Shown here one piece after another: positions 9,686 to 18,287 of a DNA stretch of 64,000 nt (its first letter is position 1; each line of letters opens with the position of its first letter). Source of the DNA: Pseudomonas sp. LP_7_YM. Its GTDB lineage: Bacteria > Pseudomonadota > Gammaproteobacteria > Pseudomonadales > Pseudomonadaceae. The translations under genes and the position numbers were made by a program. The DNA is taken from NCBI RefSeq assembly GCF_004364435.1, contig NZ_SOCT01000001.1, positions 806,001 to 870,000 of the forward strand. The letters run 5' to 3'. The notes beneath the pieces are model-generated. The model was not told the origin of the DNA and did not search any database. It was given only the letters and a program-made list of their open reading frames with translations.

Positions 9686-9715
9686 ACAGCTGACCCATAA
9701 CAAGAAGAGAAGATC

Positions 9716-10546
9716 ATGAGCACAGCAAAGCTTGCAGAACGGGTTGCCATCGTCACCGGTGGCGGCAATGGATTGGGTGCCGAGTGCGCTCGGGTACTGG
9801 CCGGACATGGCGCTCACGTGGTGGTGCTGGACATCGATGGCGAGGCCGCCAGTCGGGTTGCCGACGAAGTCAGCAAACGCGGCGTGCAGTCGATGGCGAT
9901 CCGTTGCGACGTGTCTTCGGAGGACGACGTCAAGGACATGGCGGCGCAGGTCAAGGCGCGTTTTGGCCGCATCGATGTGCTGCACAACAACGCAGCGGTG
10001 CTCAGCGTCGATCAACGCCAGCGTGACCGAGACATCTGCAACCTCGACATGCAGGCCTGGGACCGTGCCATCGCGGTCAACCTGCGCGGTGCAGTGCTGT
10101 GCAGCAAGTACGTGATTCCGGTGATGCTGGAGCGCAAGTCCGGTGCGCTGATCTTTGCAACCTCGGGTCTGGGTATGCAGGGCGACCTGTCGCTGACCGG
10201 TTATGCCTGCTCCAAGGCCGCGCTGATGATGCTGCCCAGAACCATCGCTGCCCAATACGGCAAGCAGGGCATCCGCGCCAACGCCGTGCAGATCGGCCTG
10301 GCACCGGCCGAGAACGCCCATGGCTCGATGCCGGCCGAACTGCTGGAAATCATCCGCGATAACCACCTGACACCCGAACTCGGCACCCCACGGCAGATCG
10401 CCGATGTGGTGGCGTTCCTCGCCTCGGACGAAGCGTCGTTCGTGACCGGCACCACCCTGGTGGCCGACGGCGGGTTCAGCAGCCATACGCCGTCGCTGGT
10501 CGCGATGCGTGCGCTGTTCGAGAAGATGGGCCGTTCGAGCATGTAA
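9716..10546 (+). CDS. Short-chain dehydrogenase/reductase
   Basis: 276-aa classical SDR: nucleotide-binding TGGGNGLG near the N-terminus, VLHNNAA, a serine in FATSGLG, and active-site YACSK. It ends with the usual FVTGTTLVADGG. The leader carries AACAAGAA (9699-9706), a CA motif running into AGAGAAG, the probable ribosome-binding site. It follows the hydratase by 30 bp. It probably oxidises a hydroxyl on the terpenoid skeleton or a hydroxyacyl-CoA; substrate unknown. Confidence 0.92.
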   Translation: MSTAKLAERVAIVTGGGNGLGAECARVLAGHGAHVVVLDIDGEAASRVADEVSKRGVQSMAIRCDVSSEDDVKDMAAQVKARFGRIDVLHNNAAVLSVDQRQRDRDICNLDMQAWDRAIAVNLRGAVLCSKYVIPVMLERKSGALIFATSGLGMQGDLSLTGYACSKAALMMLPRTIAAQYGKQGIRANAVQIGLAPAENAHGSMPAELLEIIRDNHLTPELGTPRQIADVVAFLASDEASFVTGTTLVADGGFSSHTPSLVAMRALFEKMGRSSM

Positions 10547-10639
10547 CGGCTCGCCCCAAGATCCGGCTTTGATGCCCGCGTGACGGTTTGACCTGTGACG
10601 GCGCTGGCTTGCGACCTACCGATGCTGAAGGGATTTGAC

Positions 10640-12223
10640 ATGAATACTGCTGCGCAGAAGTCCGAATACGATGTGGTGATTGTCGGCGGCGGCCATAACG
10701 GCCTGTCAGCCGGGTGCTACCTGGCAGGCCAGGGAAAATCGGTGCTGGTGCTCGAAGCGCTGGACAAGGTTGGCGGCATGGCCTCGTCCGGTTACCTGAT
10801 CCCCGAAGCGCCGAACCATCTGGTGCACCCTTGTGCAGCCGACCTGCTGTCGCTGCGCGCGCACTCGGTGGTCCAGGAGCTGGAACTGGAACGTCATGGC
10901 TTCAAACAGGTCGAGCTGAAACCTGCCTACGTCTACCTGCACCCGGACGGCACCTCGCTGGTGTTCTGGCGCGACCCGCAGAAAACCGCCGATGAGATCC
11001 GCAAGTTCTGTCCTGAAGATGCCGATGCCTACGTCAAGTTCGTCGAGGTGATTTATGCCTTGCTCGACGTGGTGCATCCGATGATGCGCGTGGACCCCGC
11101 GCAGAAGAACCTGGGGGTCAAGTTCAAGGCTTTCCGTACGCTGCGCAGGCACAAGGCAATCAAACCGGACATCATTGCCTTGGCCAGCGGCTCGGCTTAC
11201 GGCGCCGCCGTCGAGCGTTTCGTGCACCCGGTCACCATATCCGCGCTGACCTGCCTGACCGGGGCGGCCGGTCCGGTCAAGGCTGACGGCAGCGGGCTGT
11301 ATTTCGCGGTGCTGGGGTTCCTGCATCGTTTCGGCATTGGCCGGCCCATAGGTGGCATGCAGACCATTCCCGATGCCATGCTGGCGCGTTTCAAGGAATT
11401 GGGCGGCGAGGTCCGCACCCAGGCGCCGGTGGCGGAAATCATCAGCGTTCAGGGCAAGGCCAACGGTGTGCGCCTGCAAAGCGGGGAGGTGATCAAGGCG
11501 CGGGCCGTGGTTGCCAGTTGTCACCCCAAGGTGGCGCTGGACATGGTCACCGCCGGTGAGCTTGAACGCAAATGGCTGACGCGCATCGCCATGGCCCCGG
11601 CCAATGCCCATGGTGGCTCGCCGCTGAAAGTGGACATTGCCCTGAGTGGGCAGATCAGCGTGCCGCTGCATCAGTCCAAACGCAGCGATGGCCTGAACCT
11701 GCGTGGACCGGTGTTGTTGGTAGGGACCGCCGAGGCGGTGATTGAGAACTTCGAATCCGCAGCCCGTGGCGAGGTGCCCAAGCTGCCGTGGATGTGGATC
11801 GCTACGCCCAGCGCCATCGACACCTCACAGACCCCAGAAGGGCAGGACATCGTCTATCTGTATCCACCCGCCATGCCGGTCAATCCAAAGGAGGGTTGGG
11901 AAGCCATTCGCGAGCAGGCAGTGCGCCAGACCATCGAGTTCGCCAGCCAGTACGTGCCCGAAATTGCCAGCCTGGAGATCGGCCGCCGGGTCGAGACAGC
12001 ACCAGAACTGGCCAAGCGCTTGAATGCGCATAACGGTTGCGTGCTGCACATCGACACCTCGATATTCCGTTCCAGCACGATGCGTCCGGCTGCCGGGCTG
12101 GGTGGCGACACCCTGCCGATTGCCGGGCTGTTTTTCGGCGGCGCGGGGATTCATCCTGGCGGTGGCGTGACCGGCATGCCCGGCAAGATCGCGGCCGGAC
12201 GGGTGAAGCGCTTTTTGGGCTGA
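10640..12223 (+). CDS. FAD-dependent oxidoreductase, phytoene-desaturase/PYROXD2-like
   Basis: 527 aa from ATG 10640, preceded by GAAGGGAT; the frame extends upstream to 10595 but no better ribosome-binding site is seen there. The N-terminal Rossmann motif VGGGHNGLSAGCYLA followed by VLVLEA is diagnostic for a GR2-type FAD amine-oxidase/phytoene-desaturase fold, and GGDTLPIAGLFFGGAGIHPGGG near the C-terminus is the second FAD contact. A desaturase or isomerase acting on the polycyclic skeleton is plausible. It is the last gene of the 0.9-12.2 kb operon; the next gene is convergent. Confidence 0.88.
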   Translation: MNTAAQKSEYDVVIVGGGHNGLSAGCYLAGQGKSVLVLEALDKVGGMASSGYLIPEAPNHLVHPCAADLLSLRAHSVVQELELERHGFKQVELKPAYVYLHPDGTSLVFWRDPQKTADEIRKFCPEDADAYVKFVEVIYALLDVVHPMMRVDPAQKNLGVKFKAFRTLRRHKAIKPDIIALASGSAYGAAVERFVHPVTISALTCLTGAAGPVKADGSGLYFAVLGFLHRFGIGRPIGGMQTIPDAMLARFKELGGEVRTQAPVAEIISVQGKANGVRLQSGEVIKARAVVASCHPKVALDMVTAGELERKWLTRIAMAPANAHGGSPLKVDIALSGQISVPLHQSKRSDGLNLRGPVLLVGTAEAVIENFESAARGEVPKLPWMWIATPSAIDTSQTPEGQDIVYLYPPAMPVNPKEGWEAIREQAVRQTIEFASQYVPEIASLEIGRRVETAPELAKRLNAHNGCVLHIDTSIFRSSTMRPAAGLGGDTLPIAGLFFGGAGIHPGGGVTGMPGKIAAGRVKRFLG

Positions 12224-12266
12224 GGCCAGCGCAGCGCTATCGCAACGCTGCCACCGCTCCCCGGCA

Positions 12267-12911
12267 TCAGCTACGGGCTGTGGCAGCAATGCTCGCCAGC
12301 ACGAAATCGACTGAGTGCTCGCGCCACACGTGCAGGCCTTCTTCGGAGTAGGTCGCAAGGCCGGTCAGGGCAGACGTCGAGTAGCGATTGGTAAACCAGC
12401 CCGTGGTCACCAGCGCGGCGGTGGCGAGGAACAGTGGGGCATCGAGTCCGTGCTTGAATTCGCCGGTCTCGGCGCCGCGCTTGAGCAAGGCGTCAAGCTT
12501 GTCGATCAGCCGCGGTGCCAGTTCCAGAAAGTGATTGCGCGGGGTCTGGTGGGCGTCGTGATAGCGGATGCCTTCCAGCGCCAGCGAACCCATCAACGGG
12601 TCATCGCGGTATTGATCGAAAAAATGATTGAGCACCTGACGCATGGCCTGGGTGGGGCTGAGGCTGTCCACGTCCAGGGCCACCAGTTCGGACATGATCT
12701 GATCCGAGGCTTCGTCGAGCACGGCGACGAACAAGCCTTCCTTGGTGCCGTAATAGTGATGAATCAGCTGTTTGGTCACGCCCGCGTCGTGGGCAATGTC
12801 GTCGATGCGTGCACCCGCCAGCCCATGTTCGGAGAAGGCTTGCCGGGCGGCGGCCAGAATGCGCTTGAGGGTGTTGAGCTTGCCGGCTTCGGGTTGTGCA
12901 GGGCTTTTCAC
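12267..12911 (-). CDS. TetR-family transcriptional regulator
   Basis: 214 aa from a GTG at 12911, selected because GGAGAG sits just upstream; an ATG at 12995 is possible but gives a 28-residue extension without family character. The helix-turn-helix is seen in IDDIAHDAGVTKQLIHHYYGTKEGLF (in pieces: IDDIAHDAGVT, then QLIHHYYGTKE). The rest is a helical ligand-binding domain. It diverges from the P450-1 operon, and a short palindrome TGCCG-N4-CGGCA lies 64-77 bp upstream. It likely represses its own gene and/or the P450-1 operon; the main cluster operator is not found here. Confidence 0.9.
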   Translation of the reverse strand: MKSPAQPEAGKLNTLKRILAAARQAFSEHGLAGARIDDIAHDAGVTKQLIHHYYGTKEGLFVAVLDEASDQIMSELVALDVDSLSPTQAMRQVLNHFFDQYRDDPLMGSLALEGIRYHDAHQTPRNHFLELAPRLIDKLDALLKRGAETGEFKHGLDAPLFLATAALVTTGWFTNRYSTSALTGLATYSEEGLHVWREHSVDFVLASIAATARS

Positions 12912-12974
12912 CAGGTCTCTCCATGGGCTGTTCTTGTTATGCCATGGCAGGCCCTTGCCACGGTTCCGACACAC

Positions 12975-12988
12975 TGCCGCCGACGGCA
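12975..12988. promoter_or_regulatory. Short palindrome TGCCG-N4-CGGCA between tetR and P450-1
   Basis: A perfect 5-bp dyad in the 236-bp divergent gap. It could be the TetR operator, but the arms are short and GC-rich so chance is not excluded. Confidence 0.25.
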
Positions 12989-13147
12989 CAAACACGCAAT
13001 GGGCGGATGCACTTTATTGCCTGCGGCGTTTCGTTTGACGCAGCGTCCAACGAATTGAACACGCGCTGGACAGCCTTGTGGATACCATCCGCCAGCACGT
13101 CATTGATCGACAACGCCCATAAAAACGACAACAAAAAGGTAGCAAGC

Positions 13148-14425
13148 ATGAGCAGCGACAGCACCGCCCTGAACCTGGAATCCGCGTACTCCGCCGTCTC
13201 GGACATGTACAAGGGCGCCGACCTGGACATTCACGCTTTGTGTCGAGAGATGCGGCATCGCTCGCCGGTCTACGAAGGCGACTTCATTGCCCAGTTCGGC
13301 GTACCGACCAATGCTGGCATGCAAGCCGGCACCCGTCCGACCTTTGCCTTGTTCAAGTACAAGGATGTGATGGCGGTGCTGCGCGATGGCGCAAGCTTCA
13401 CCAGCGGCTTTATCGCCGAAGGGCTGGGTGCATTTTTCGACGGCCTGATCATTCTGGCCATGGACGGCGAGCAGCACCGCAAGGTGCGGGCCTTGTTGCA
13501 GCCGGCCTTCATGCCGGAAACCGTGAACAAATGGCGGGACAAGATCGATCGGGTGATTCGCGAGCATTTCCTGCTGCCGATGGTGGCCGACAAGCGCGCA
13601 GACCTGATGGATTTCGGGCTGAATTTCCCGATTCGTGAAATGTACGCCCTGATGGGCTTTCCCGAAGACGATCCGCAAACCTACCGCCAGTACGCGGCCT
13701 GGGCGTTGGCGATGGTCGGTGGTAACCAGATCGACCCGGCCAAGGCGCCTGAAGCCCGACGTCTGGCGGGTATTGCCGTGAAAGCGCTGTACGACGAAAT
13801 CCTCAAGGTGGTGATCCAGCGCCGTGCCGACGGCAGCAGTGGCGACGACCTGATCGGGCGCTTGCTGCGGGCCGAGCACGAAGGCCGCCAACTGGATGAC
13901 CATGAGGTCGCCACCTTCGTCCGTTCGCTGTTGCCGGCGGCGGGCGAAACCACCACACGCACCTTCAGCTCGGCGCTGGTCCTGCTGCTGAGCACGCCGG
14001 GTTTGCTGGAGCGTGTTCGTGCCGACCGTAGCTTGATCGGCAAGCTGATCGATGAATCGGTGCGCTATGAACCGGTCGCCACGTTCAAGGTGCGTGAGGC
14101 TGCCCGCGACGTGGAAATCGACGGCGTAAAGATTCCCAAGGGCGCCTTCGTGCAATGCATGGTGGTGTCTGCCAACCGCGACGAGGATGCGTTCGATCAC
14201 CCCGACCAATTCGACATCGACCGCAAGCCCAAACCCTCGTTTGGCTTTGGTTTCGGCCCGCACATGTGCATCGGCCAGTTCGTCGCCAAGGTCGAACTCA
14301 ACTGTGCGATCAACGCCATCCTCGATCTGTTTCCCAATGTGCGCTTCGACCCGTCCCGACCGCAGCCGGTCATCACCGGTGCGCAACTGCGCGGCGCCTC
14401 GAGCCTGCCGGTGATCTGGGACTGA
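13148..14425 (+). CDS. Cytochrome P450 (CYP226A-like), copy 1
   Basis: 425 aa from ATG 13148, preceded by AAAAAGGT; the open frame continues upstream to 12896 but that part overlaps the tetR start and lacks P450 character. P450 signatures are present: I-helix AAGETTTR, K-helix ExxR in ESVRYEP, and heme-binding FGFGPHMCIGQ with Cys374. It is a soluble bacterial class I type needing a ferredoxin and reductase. It is strongly similar to the P450 at 47579-48853, and both recall CYP226A1 (DitQ), which hydroxylates dehydroabietic acid; family assignment is from memory. A CA motif AACAAAAA (13130-13137) sits next to the ribosome-binding site. Confidence 0.92.
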   Translation: MSSDSTALNLESAYSAVSDMYKGADLDIHALCREMRHRSPVYEGDFIAQFGVPTNAGMQAGTRPTFALFKYKDVMAVLRDGASFTSGFIAEGLGAFFDGLIILAMDGEQHRKVRALLQPAFMPETVNKWRDKIDRVIREHFLLPMVADKRADLMDFGLNFPIREMYALMGFPEDDPQTYRQYAAWALAMVGGNQIDPAKAPEARRLAGIAVKALYDEILKVVIQRRADGSSGDDLIGRLLRAEHEGRQLDDHEVATFVRSLLPAAGETTTRTFSSALVLLLSTPGLLERVRADRSLIGKLIDESVRYEPVATFKVREAARDVEIDGVKIPKGAFVQCMVVSANRDEDAFDHPDQFDIDRKPKPSFGFGFGPHMCIGQFVAKVELNCAINAILDLFPNVRFDPSRPQPVITGAQLRGASSLPVIWD

Positions 14426-14480
14426 TCGCCAGCGCTGTGCGTATGAATTCAGACAAAAACAAGAGAGAGACCCCATAGCG

Positions 14481-15512
14481 ATGAAAACTTTCAAGACCAT
14501 CCCTGAACGCGGCGATTTCGGCTTCCAGCAACTGGTCGGCCCGCATAAGGTCACCGGCCCGGCCCTGTCCGGTGAGCGCGGCTTCTTCGGCCTGCAGTTG
14601 AGCAAGAGTGCGCCGTTCGGCTCGGTGCGTGACGAGGAGGGCAACATCTATTCGTTCGTGCGCTCGATCATGGCGCCGACGGGTACGCCCAACCCGACCA
14701 AGTTTTTCTTCATGAGCACCCTGGTCGACGGCAAGCACCTGCGCATGGATCAGGCGCTTATTGCCAAGCAAGCACTGACGCCCAAGCCGGTACAGGTGCT
14801 CGATGGCGACACCATCCGCTGGAGCAGCCAGCCGGACGAGCCGGGCAATGGCTGGGAGATTACCGCCTCCAGCGAGCGCATCACTTACAAGGAAGAGGGC
14901 CTGTTCGAGCTCGAAGGTCGATTGCTGGCGCCGGGATTGCAGTGGTACTTGCCGGGGGTGGAGTGGGGCACGTTCTACGTTTCCCAGGTCTGGGACATCC
15001 ACGGCGTGTGCAACGGTAAACCGGTGAAAGGTGCGATGGCCCTGGACCAGTTCTACATGGCCGAGGGCGGTGCGATCCACTTCAAGAAAGACCTGGTGGT
15101 GAACAACAACAAACACGTGATCTGGTGGACCTTTGCCACGGTCTACAAGGACGGCACCTGGGACACCGGCTCGTTCATGGTGGGTCACGATCATCTGGGC
15201 TACGCGATTTTCGCCAATGAAAAAGGCGAAGTGCGAGTTACCAATGACATCGAAGGCAGCACCGTGCACAAGGAAGGCAGCTACTTCCTCGACAGCGCCC
15301 GGATCGTTCTGGATGGCGACGAAGCGTGGGAGTTCCTGCCGGATCCAAAGGGCGAAATGATCGATTTCGTTGGCGGTTTTCCGGTCACCGCGCAGCAGGA
15401 AGGTCGCTGGCGTCGTGTGGGCGATACCCGCGAGCCGGATCACTGGCTGGCCTGGGGTGAGTCCGACCGGCGCAACGGCCCCTCGCGCAACGTCCAGGGT
15501 TCGGACATCTGA
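14481..15512 (+). CDS. Uncharacterised 343-aa protein in P450-1 operon
   Basis: No catalytic motif was recognised. The protein is soluble-looking, with no signal peptide and no membrane segment. It is rich in Trp, Tyr and short alternating strands (for example VEWGTFYVSQVWDIHG, HVIWWTFATVYKDGTW), suggesting a beta-sandwich or lipocalin-like fold such as the AttH/CrtC hydratase-like proteins; this is only a fold guess. It lies 55 bp after P450-1 and before an SDR. A CA motif AAAAACAA (14455-14462) precedes AAGAGAGAG. The context suggests a cluster enzyme or binding protein for a hydrophobic intermediate. Confidence 0.85.
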   Translation: MKTFKTIPERGDFGFQQLVGPHKVTGPALSGERGFFGLQLSKSAPFGSVRDEEGNIYSFVRSIMAPTGTPNPTKFFFMSTLVDGKHLRMDQALIAKQALTPKPVQVLDGDTIRWSSQPDEPGNGWEITASSERITYKEEGLFELEGRLLAPGLQWYLPGVEWGTFYVSQVWDIHGVCNGKPVKGAMALDQFYMAEGGAIHFKKDLVVNNNKHVIWWTFATVYKDGTWDTGSFMVGHDHLGYAIFANEKGEVRVTNDIEGSTVHKEGSYFLDSARIVLDGDEAWEFLPDPKGEMIDFVGGFPVTAQQEGRWRRVGDTREPDHWLAWGESDRRNGPSRNVQGSDI

Positions 15513-15541
15513 AACCGGCTGTTGAGCGTAAAACCTTGATC

Positions 15542-15567
15542 CTGCGGGCGATGCCCATCGCCCGCAG
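15542..15567 (+). promoter_or_regulatory. Perfect 11-bp stem-loop before SDR gene
   Basis: CTGCGGGCGAT (15542-15552) and ATCGCCCGCAG (15557-15567) are perfect inverted repeats around a GCCC loop. No T-run follows, so it is not a classic terminator. The CA motif begins 3 nt after it. It may stabilise or process the operon mRNA. Confidence 0.5.
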
Positions 15568-15570
15568 CAC

Positions 15571-15584
15571 AACAACAATAACAA
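15571..15584 (+). promoter_or_regulatory. CA motif upstream of SDR (15597)
   Basis: AACAACAATAACAA, five consecutive AAN steps, directly between the stem-loop and the GAGG ribosome-binding site. Confidence 0.65.
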
Positions 15585-15596
15585 TGAGGTGCGTGC

Positions 15597-16388
15597 ATGA
15601 GGTTCAAAGACAAAGTGGTGCTGGTGACTGGCGCCGGGCGGGGCATGGGGCGGGCGATTGCGCTGGCCTTTGCCCGCGAAGGCGCGAAAGTGGTGGTCAG
15701 CGCACGTACTGAAAGCCGCGGGCAGGAAACCGTGGCGCTGATCGAAGCAGGCGGTGGCGCTGCCTGTCTGGTAGGGGGCGATGTCGCTGACCGGGCGGCG
15801 GTCAAAGGCATGGTCGAAGGCGGGGTTGAGGTGTTCGGTGGCCTCGACATTCTGGTGCATTGCGCGGCGGACACCAGCAGCGGGCTGATCGTCGAGATGG
15901 CCGACGAGACCTTTGATCACATCGTGCGCAGCAACGTGCAGGCGTTGTTCTGGCTGGCCAAGGACGCCACGCCGCACCTGGGCAAGTCCGCTGACAAGGG
16001 CCGGCTGATCTACATTTCGTCGGGCGAAGCCAATCGCAAATACACCCCGCGTCTGATCCCGTACAGCTCGACCAAGGCCTTCATGAATGCTTTTGCCCGA
16101 GGCCTTGCGGTAGAACTCGGCGCCCTGAACGTGCTGGTCAACGTGGTCGAGCCAGGCCTGATCGGCACCGATCACATGCACGAAACCCTCGGTCACGAGC
16201 TGCCGGATACACTCGCCGCGAACTTCCCGGTGCCCCGGGTCGGCAGGCCGGAAGAAATTGCCTCGGCCGTGATGTTCCTGGCGTCCAGCGAGGCGTCCTA
16301 TATCACCGGCACTTCGCTGTTGGTCGACGGCGGGGCAACCATGGTCGCGCTGCCGAAGATCGATGCCTCGCTGAAAAACGCCCATTAA
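15597..16388 (+). CDS. Short-chain dehydrogenase/reductase
   Basis: 263-aa classical SDR with TGAGRGMGRAIA, a serine in YISSGEA, and active-site YSSTK, ending in YITGTSLLVDGG. The ribosome-binding site is GAGG, with the ATG at 15597. It lies inside the P450-1 operon, so oxidation of the P450-introduced hydroxyl to a ketone is an attractive role; in abietane degradation a 7-hydroxyl is converted to 7-oxo, but which SDR does this cannot be told from sequence. Confidence 0.92.
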   Translation: MRFKDKVVLVTGAGRGMGRAIALAFAREGAKVVVSARTESRGQETVALIEAGGGAACLVGGDVADRAAVKGMVEGGVEVFGGLDILVHCAADTSSGLIVEMADETFDHIVRSNVQALFWLAKDATPHLGKSADKGRLIYISSGEANRKYTPRLIPYSSTKAFMNAFARGLAVELGALNVLVNVVEPGLIGTDHMHETLGHELPDTLAANFPVPRVGRPEEIASAVMFLASSEASYITGTSLLVDGGATMVALPKIDASLKNAH

Positions 16389-16436
16389 CTTTCGAGGCGT
16401 CGGGAAGCAGTTGAAGTCTGGCGCCGGAGCACGAGC

Positions 16437-17699
16437 ATGAACGTTTTACAGGATTCATTGGCGGGCCAAACCGTCACGGGCGAGTTTCACCGGGGCTGGC
16501 GCATCGTCGTGCTGGGCCTGGCGGGCGTATTGACCAGCACCAGCGCGGCATTGCTGTATGGCTTCGGCACCCTGGTGATTCCGTTGCAGGACGCCTTTGG
16601 CTGGAGCCGTGGCGAACTGCAGACCTCGATCACCTTCCTGTTCGCCGGTGTTGCCATAGGCTCGCAACTGCTGGGCGGACTGTATGCCCGTTACGGCTTG
16701 CGGCGGGTGGCCCTCGTCAGCCTGGTGCTGCAGGTGCTGTGTTATGCGTCGCTAACCCTGCTCGGCGGCAGCATCTACTGGTTGTACCTGGCGTTCTTCC
16801 TTATGCCGCTGCTGGCTGTCGGCACCATCGCCATCACCTGGACGCAACTGGTGAGTCTGTGGTTCGAGCGTAACCGGGGCGTGGCCTTGGCGATCATCCT
16901 CAGTGGCTCGGGCCTGGCCGCGATGGTCATGCCGCCGCTGCTGGCCTGGTCGATTGCGCATGGAGGCTGGCGCTGGGCCTTTCTGCTGCTGGCGGCCATG
17001 CCCTTGTTGCTTACATTACCCATGGCCGTGGCCTGGCTGAAGTTTCCGGCACAACGGTCGACCGCCACAGAGTCCTCCACGACTGAGCCGGTGGTTGAGG
17101 GTACGAGCTTTGCGCTGGCGATTCGCACACGGGTGTTCTGGGGCTGCAACCTGGCGTTGATTCTGTCGGTGTCGCTGATCGTCGGCATGGTGACCACCAT
17201 CGTGCCGTATCTTCAGGACAAGGGCGTGCCGAGCCTCACTGCCAGTCAGGTCTTCAGCAGCTTCGGCATTTCAATCATCGTCGGGCGCCTGCTGGTGGGG
17301 TATCTGCTGGATCGCTTCCCACCGCACCTGATTGCTGCGGCCAGTCTTTGTGTTCCCGCCGTGGGTTGTCTGTTGTTCATGTTCACCGGACCGCAGGCTA
17401 TCGGGGTATTGGTGCTGGCGACGGTGTGCATCGGTTTCAGCGCCGGGGCCGAGTTCGACATTGCCGCATTTCTCATCGCCCGGTATTTCGGGCTACGGGA
17501 CTATGCGCGGATCTTTGGCCTGCACCTGGGTCTGGTGACGGTCATTTCCGGTCTGGCACCGGCGATGTTCGGGCACTTGTTTACCCTGTTTGGCAACTAC
17601 AACCCGGTGCTGTTCTATTGCCTGGGTTGTGCCGTCGTCGCACCGCTGGTGATGCTGACCCTCGGGTCCGCGCCGCTGTATCGCAAGGTTTCGGTCTGA
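16437..17699 (+). CDS. Major facilitator superfamily transporter (12 TM)
   Basis: 420 aa with about twelve hydrophobic segments. It resembles the oxalate/formate-antiporter/monocarboxylate-type MFS group: the N-terminus has GLAGVLTSTSAALLYGFG and PLQDAFGWSRGELQT, shared almost position for position with the MFS at 25836-27116. GGAG precedes the ATG. It probably carries a resin-acid-like carboxylate or a breakdown product across the inner membrane. No CA motif was seen in its leader. Confidence 0.9.
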   Translation: MNVLQDSLAGQTVTGEFHRGWRIVVLGLAGVLTSTSAALLYGFGTLVIPLQDAFGWSRGELQTSITFLFAGVAIGSQLLGGLYARYGLRRVALVSLVLQVLCYASLTLLGGSIYWLYLAFFLMPLLAVGTIAITWTQLVSLWFERNRGVALAIILSGSGLAAMVMPPLLAWSIAHGGWRWAFLLLAAMPLLLTLPMAVAWLKFPAQRSTATESSTTEPVVEGTSFALAIRTRVFWGCNLALILSVSLIVGMVTTIVPYLQDKGVPSLTASQVFSSFGISIIVGRLLVGYLLDRFPPHLIAAASLCVPAVGCLLFMFTGPQAIGVLVLATVCIGFSAGAEFDIAAFLIARYFGLRDYARIFGLHLGLVTVISGLAPAMFGHLFTLFGNYNPVLFYCLGCAVVAPLVMLTLGSAPLYRKVSV

Positions 17700-17718
17700 G
17701 TTTCTTTGGAGGTTAATC

Positions 17719-18072
17719 ATGAGTGTTCCCGATCAACAGAGCATCGAGCATTTCCTGCACGGGCAGGTGGCGTGCTGGAACGCAGGCGACAAGGAAGGCT
17801 TCTTCGCGCATTACCGCCGGGTCGCCAGCAAGGGCTTGAGCATCGAGTACGTGGGCCAGGCCGAACGGGACGCCTGGCAGGTGCTGGAAGGCATGTGGGC
17901 GCAACAGCAATCGCGGATCCGCATCGAAGTGAAGCTGACAGTGGTCAAGGGCGCCGAGGCCGCGTGTCATCATCGCAATGCGTTCGTCGGTGCCGAGGGC
18001 GGTATCGAAACCATCGAGCTTTATCGATTCGAGGACGGCTTGTTGTCAGTGCGCTATTTCATTGCCGGGTGA
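17719..18072 (+). CDS. SnoaL/NTF2-like small protein
   Basis: 117 aa, ATG behind GGAGG, 19 bp after the MFS gene. The sequence has the NTF2-like cone-fold pattern: an N-terminal helix with CWNAGDKEGFFAHY, then FVGAEGGIETIELYRFEDG and a final strand VRYFIAG. Such proteins act as polyketide cyclases, ketosteroid-type isomerases, dehydratases or non-catalytic binders. It is the last gene of the P450-1 operon. A double-bond isomerase or dehydratase role on a ring ketone is possible. Confidence 0.78.
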   Translation: MSVPDQQSIEHFLHGQVACWNAGDKEGFFAHYRRVASKGLSIEYVGQAERDAWQVLEGMWAQQQSRIRIEVKLTVVKGAEAACHHRNAFVGAEGGIETIELYRFEDGLLSVRYFIAG

Positions 18073-18287
18073 GTGATTGTGCGCCGAGCCGCTCGCGGGG
18101 CATGACTGTTGATGCCTTTGCAACCCAGTCTGGGGGCAGCGTCGCAAGCTGATTGCCGGTTCTGGGAGGCTTTGAAGGATTTATTGCCGAACGTCCGTTT
18201 TCAGGACGCCTTTTGGGCCAGTGCTGCCGATCGGGCGTCGTTAGACTGTTCGGCATCATGAGGGCTTGATCGAGGGACGCGCAGTTC

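Noticed and set aside
12896..13147. N-terminal extension of P450-1
   Set aside because: It overlaps the tetR start and promoter, has no P450 features, and the ATG at 13148 has a good ribosome-binding site and matches the start of the paralogue.
15542..15567. Hairpin as a transcription terminator
   Set aside because: No T-run follows and the downstream gene starts 30 bp later in the same operon.
14373..16385. A 670-codon open frame on the minus strand
   Set aside because: It lies antisense to the unknown 343-aa gene and an SDR with clear motifs, has no ribosome-binding site and no recognisable domain; GC-rich codon bias produces such shadows.
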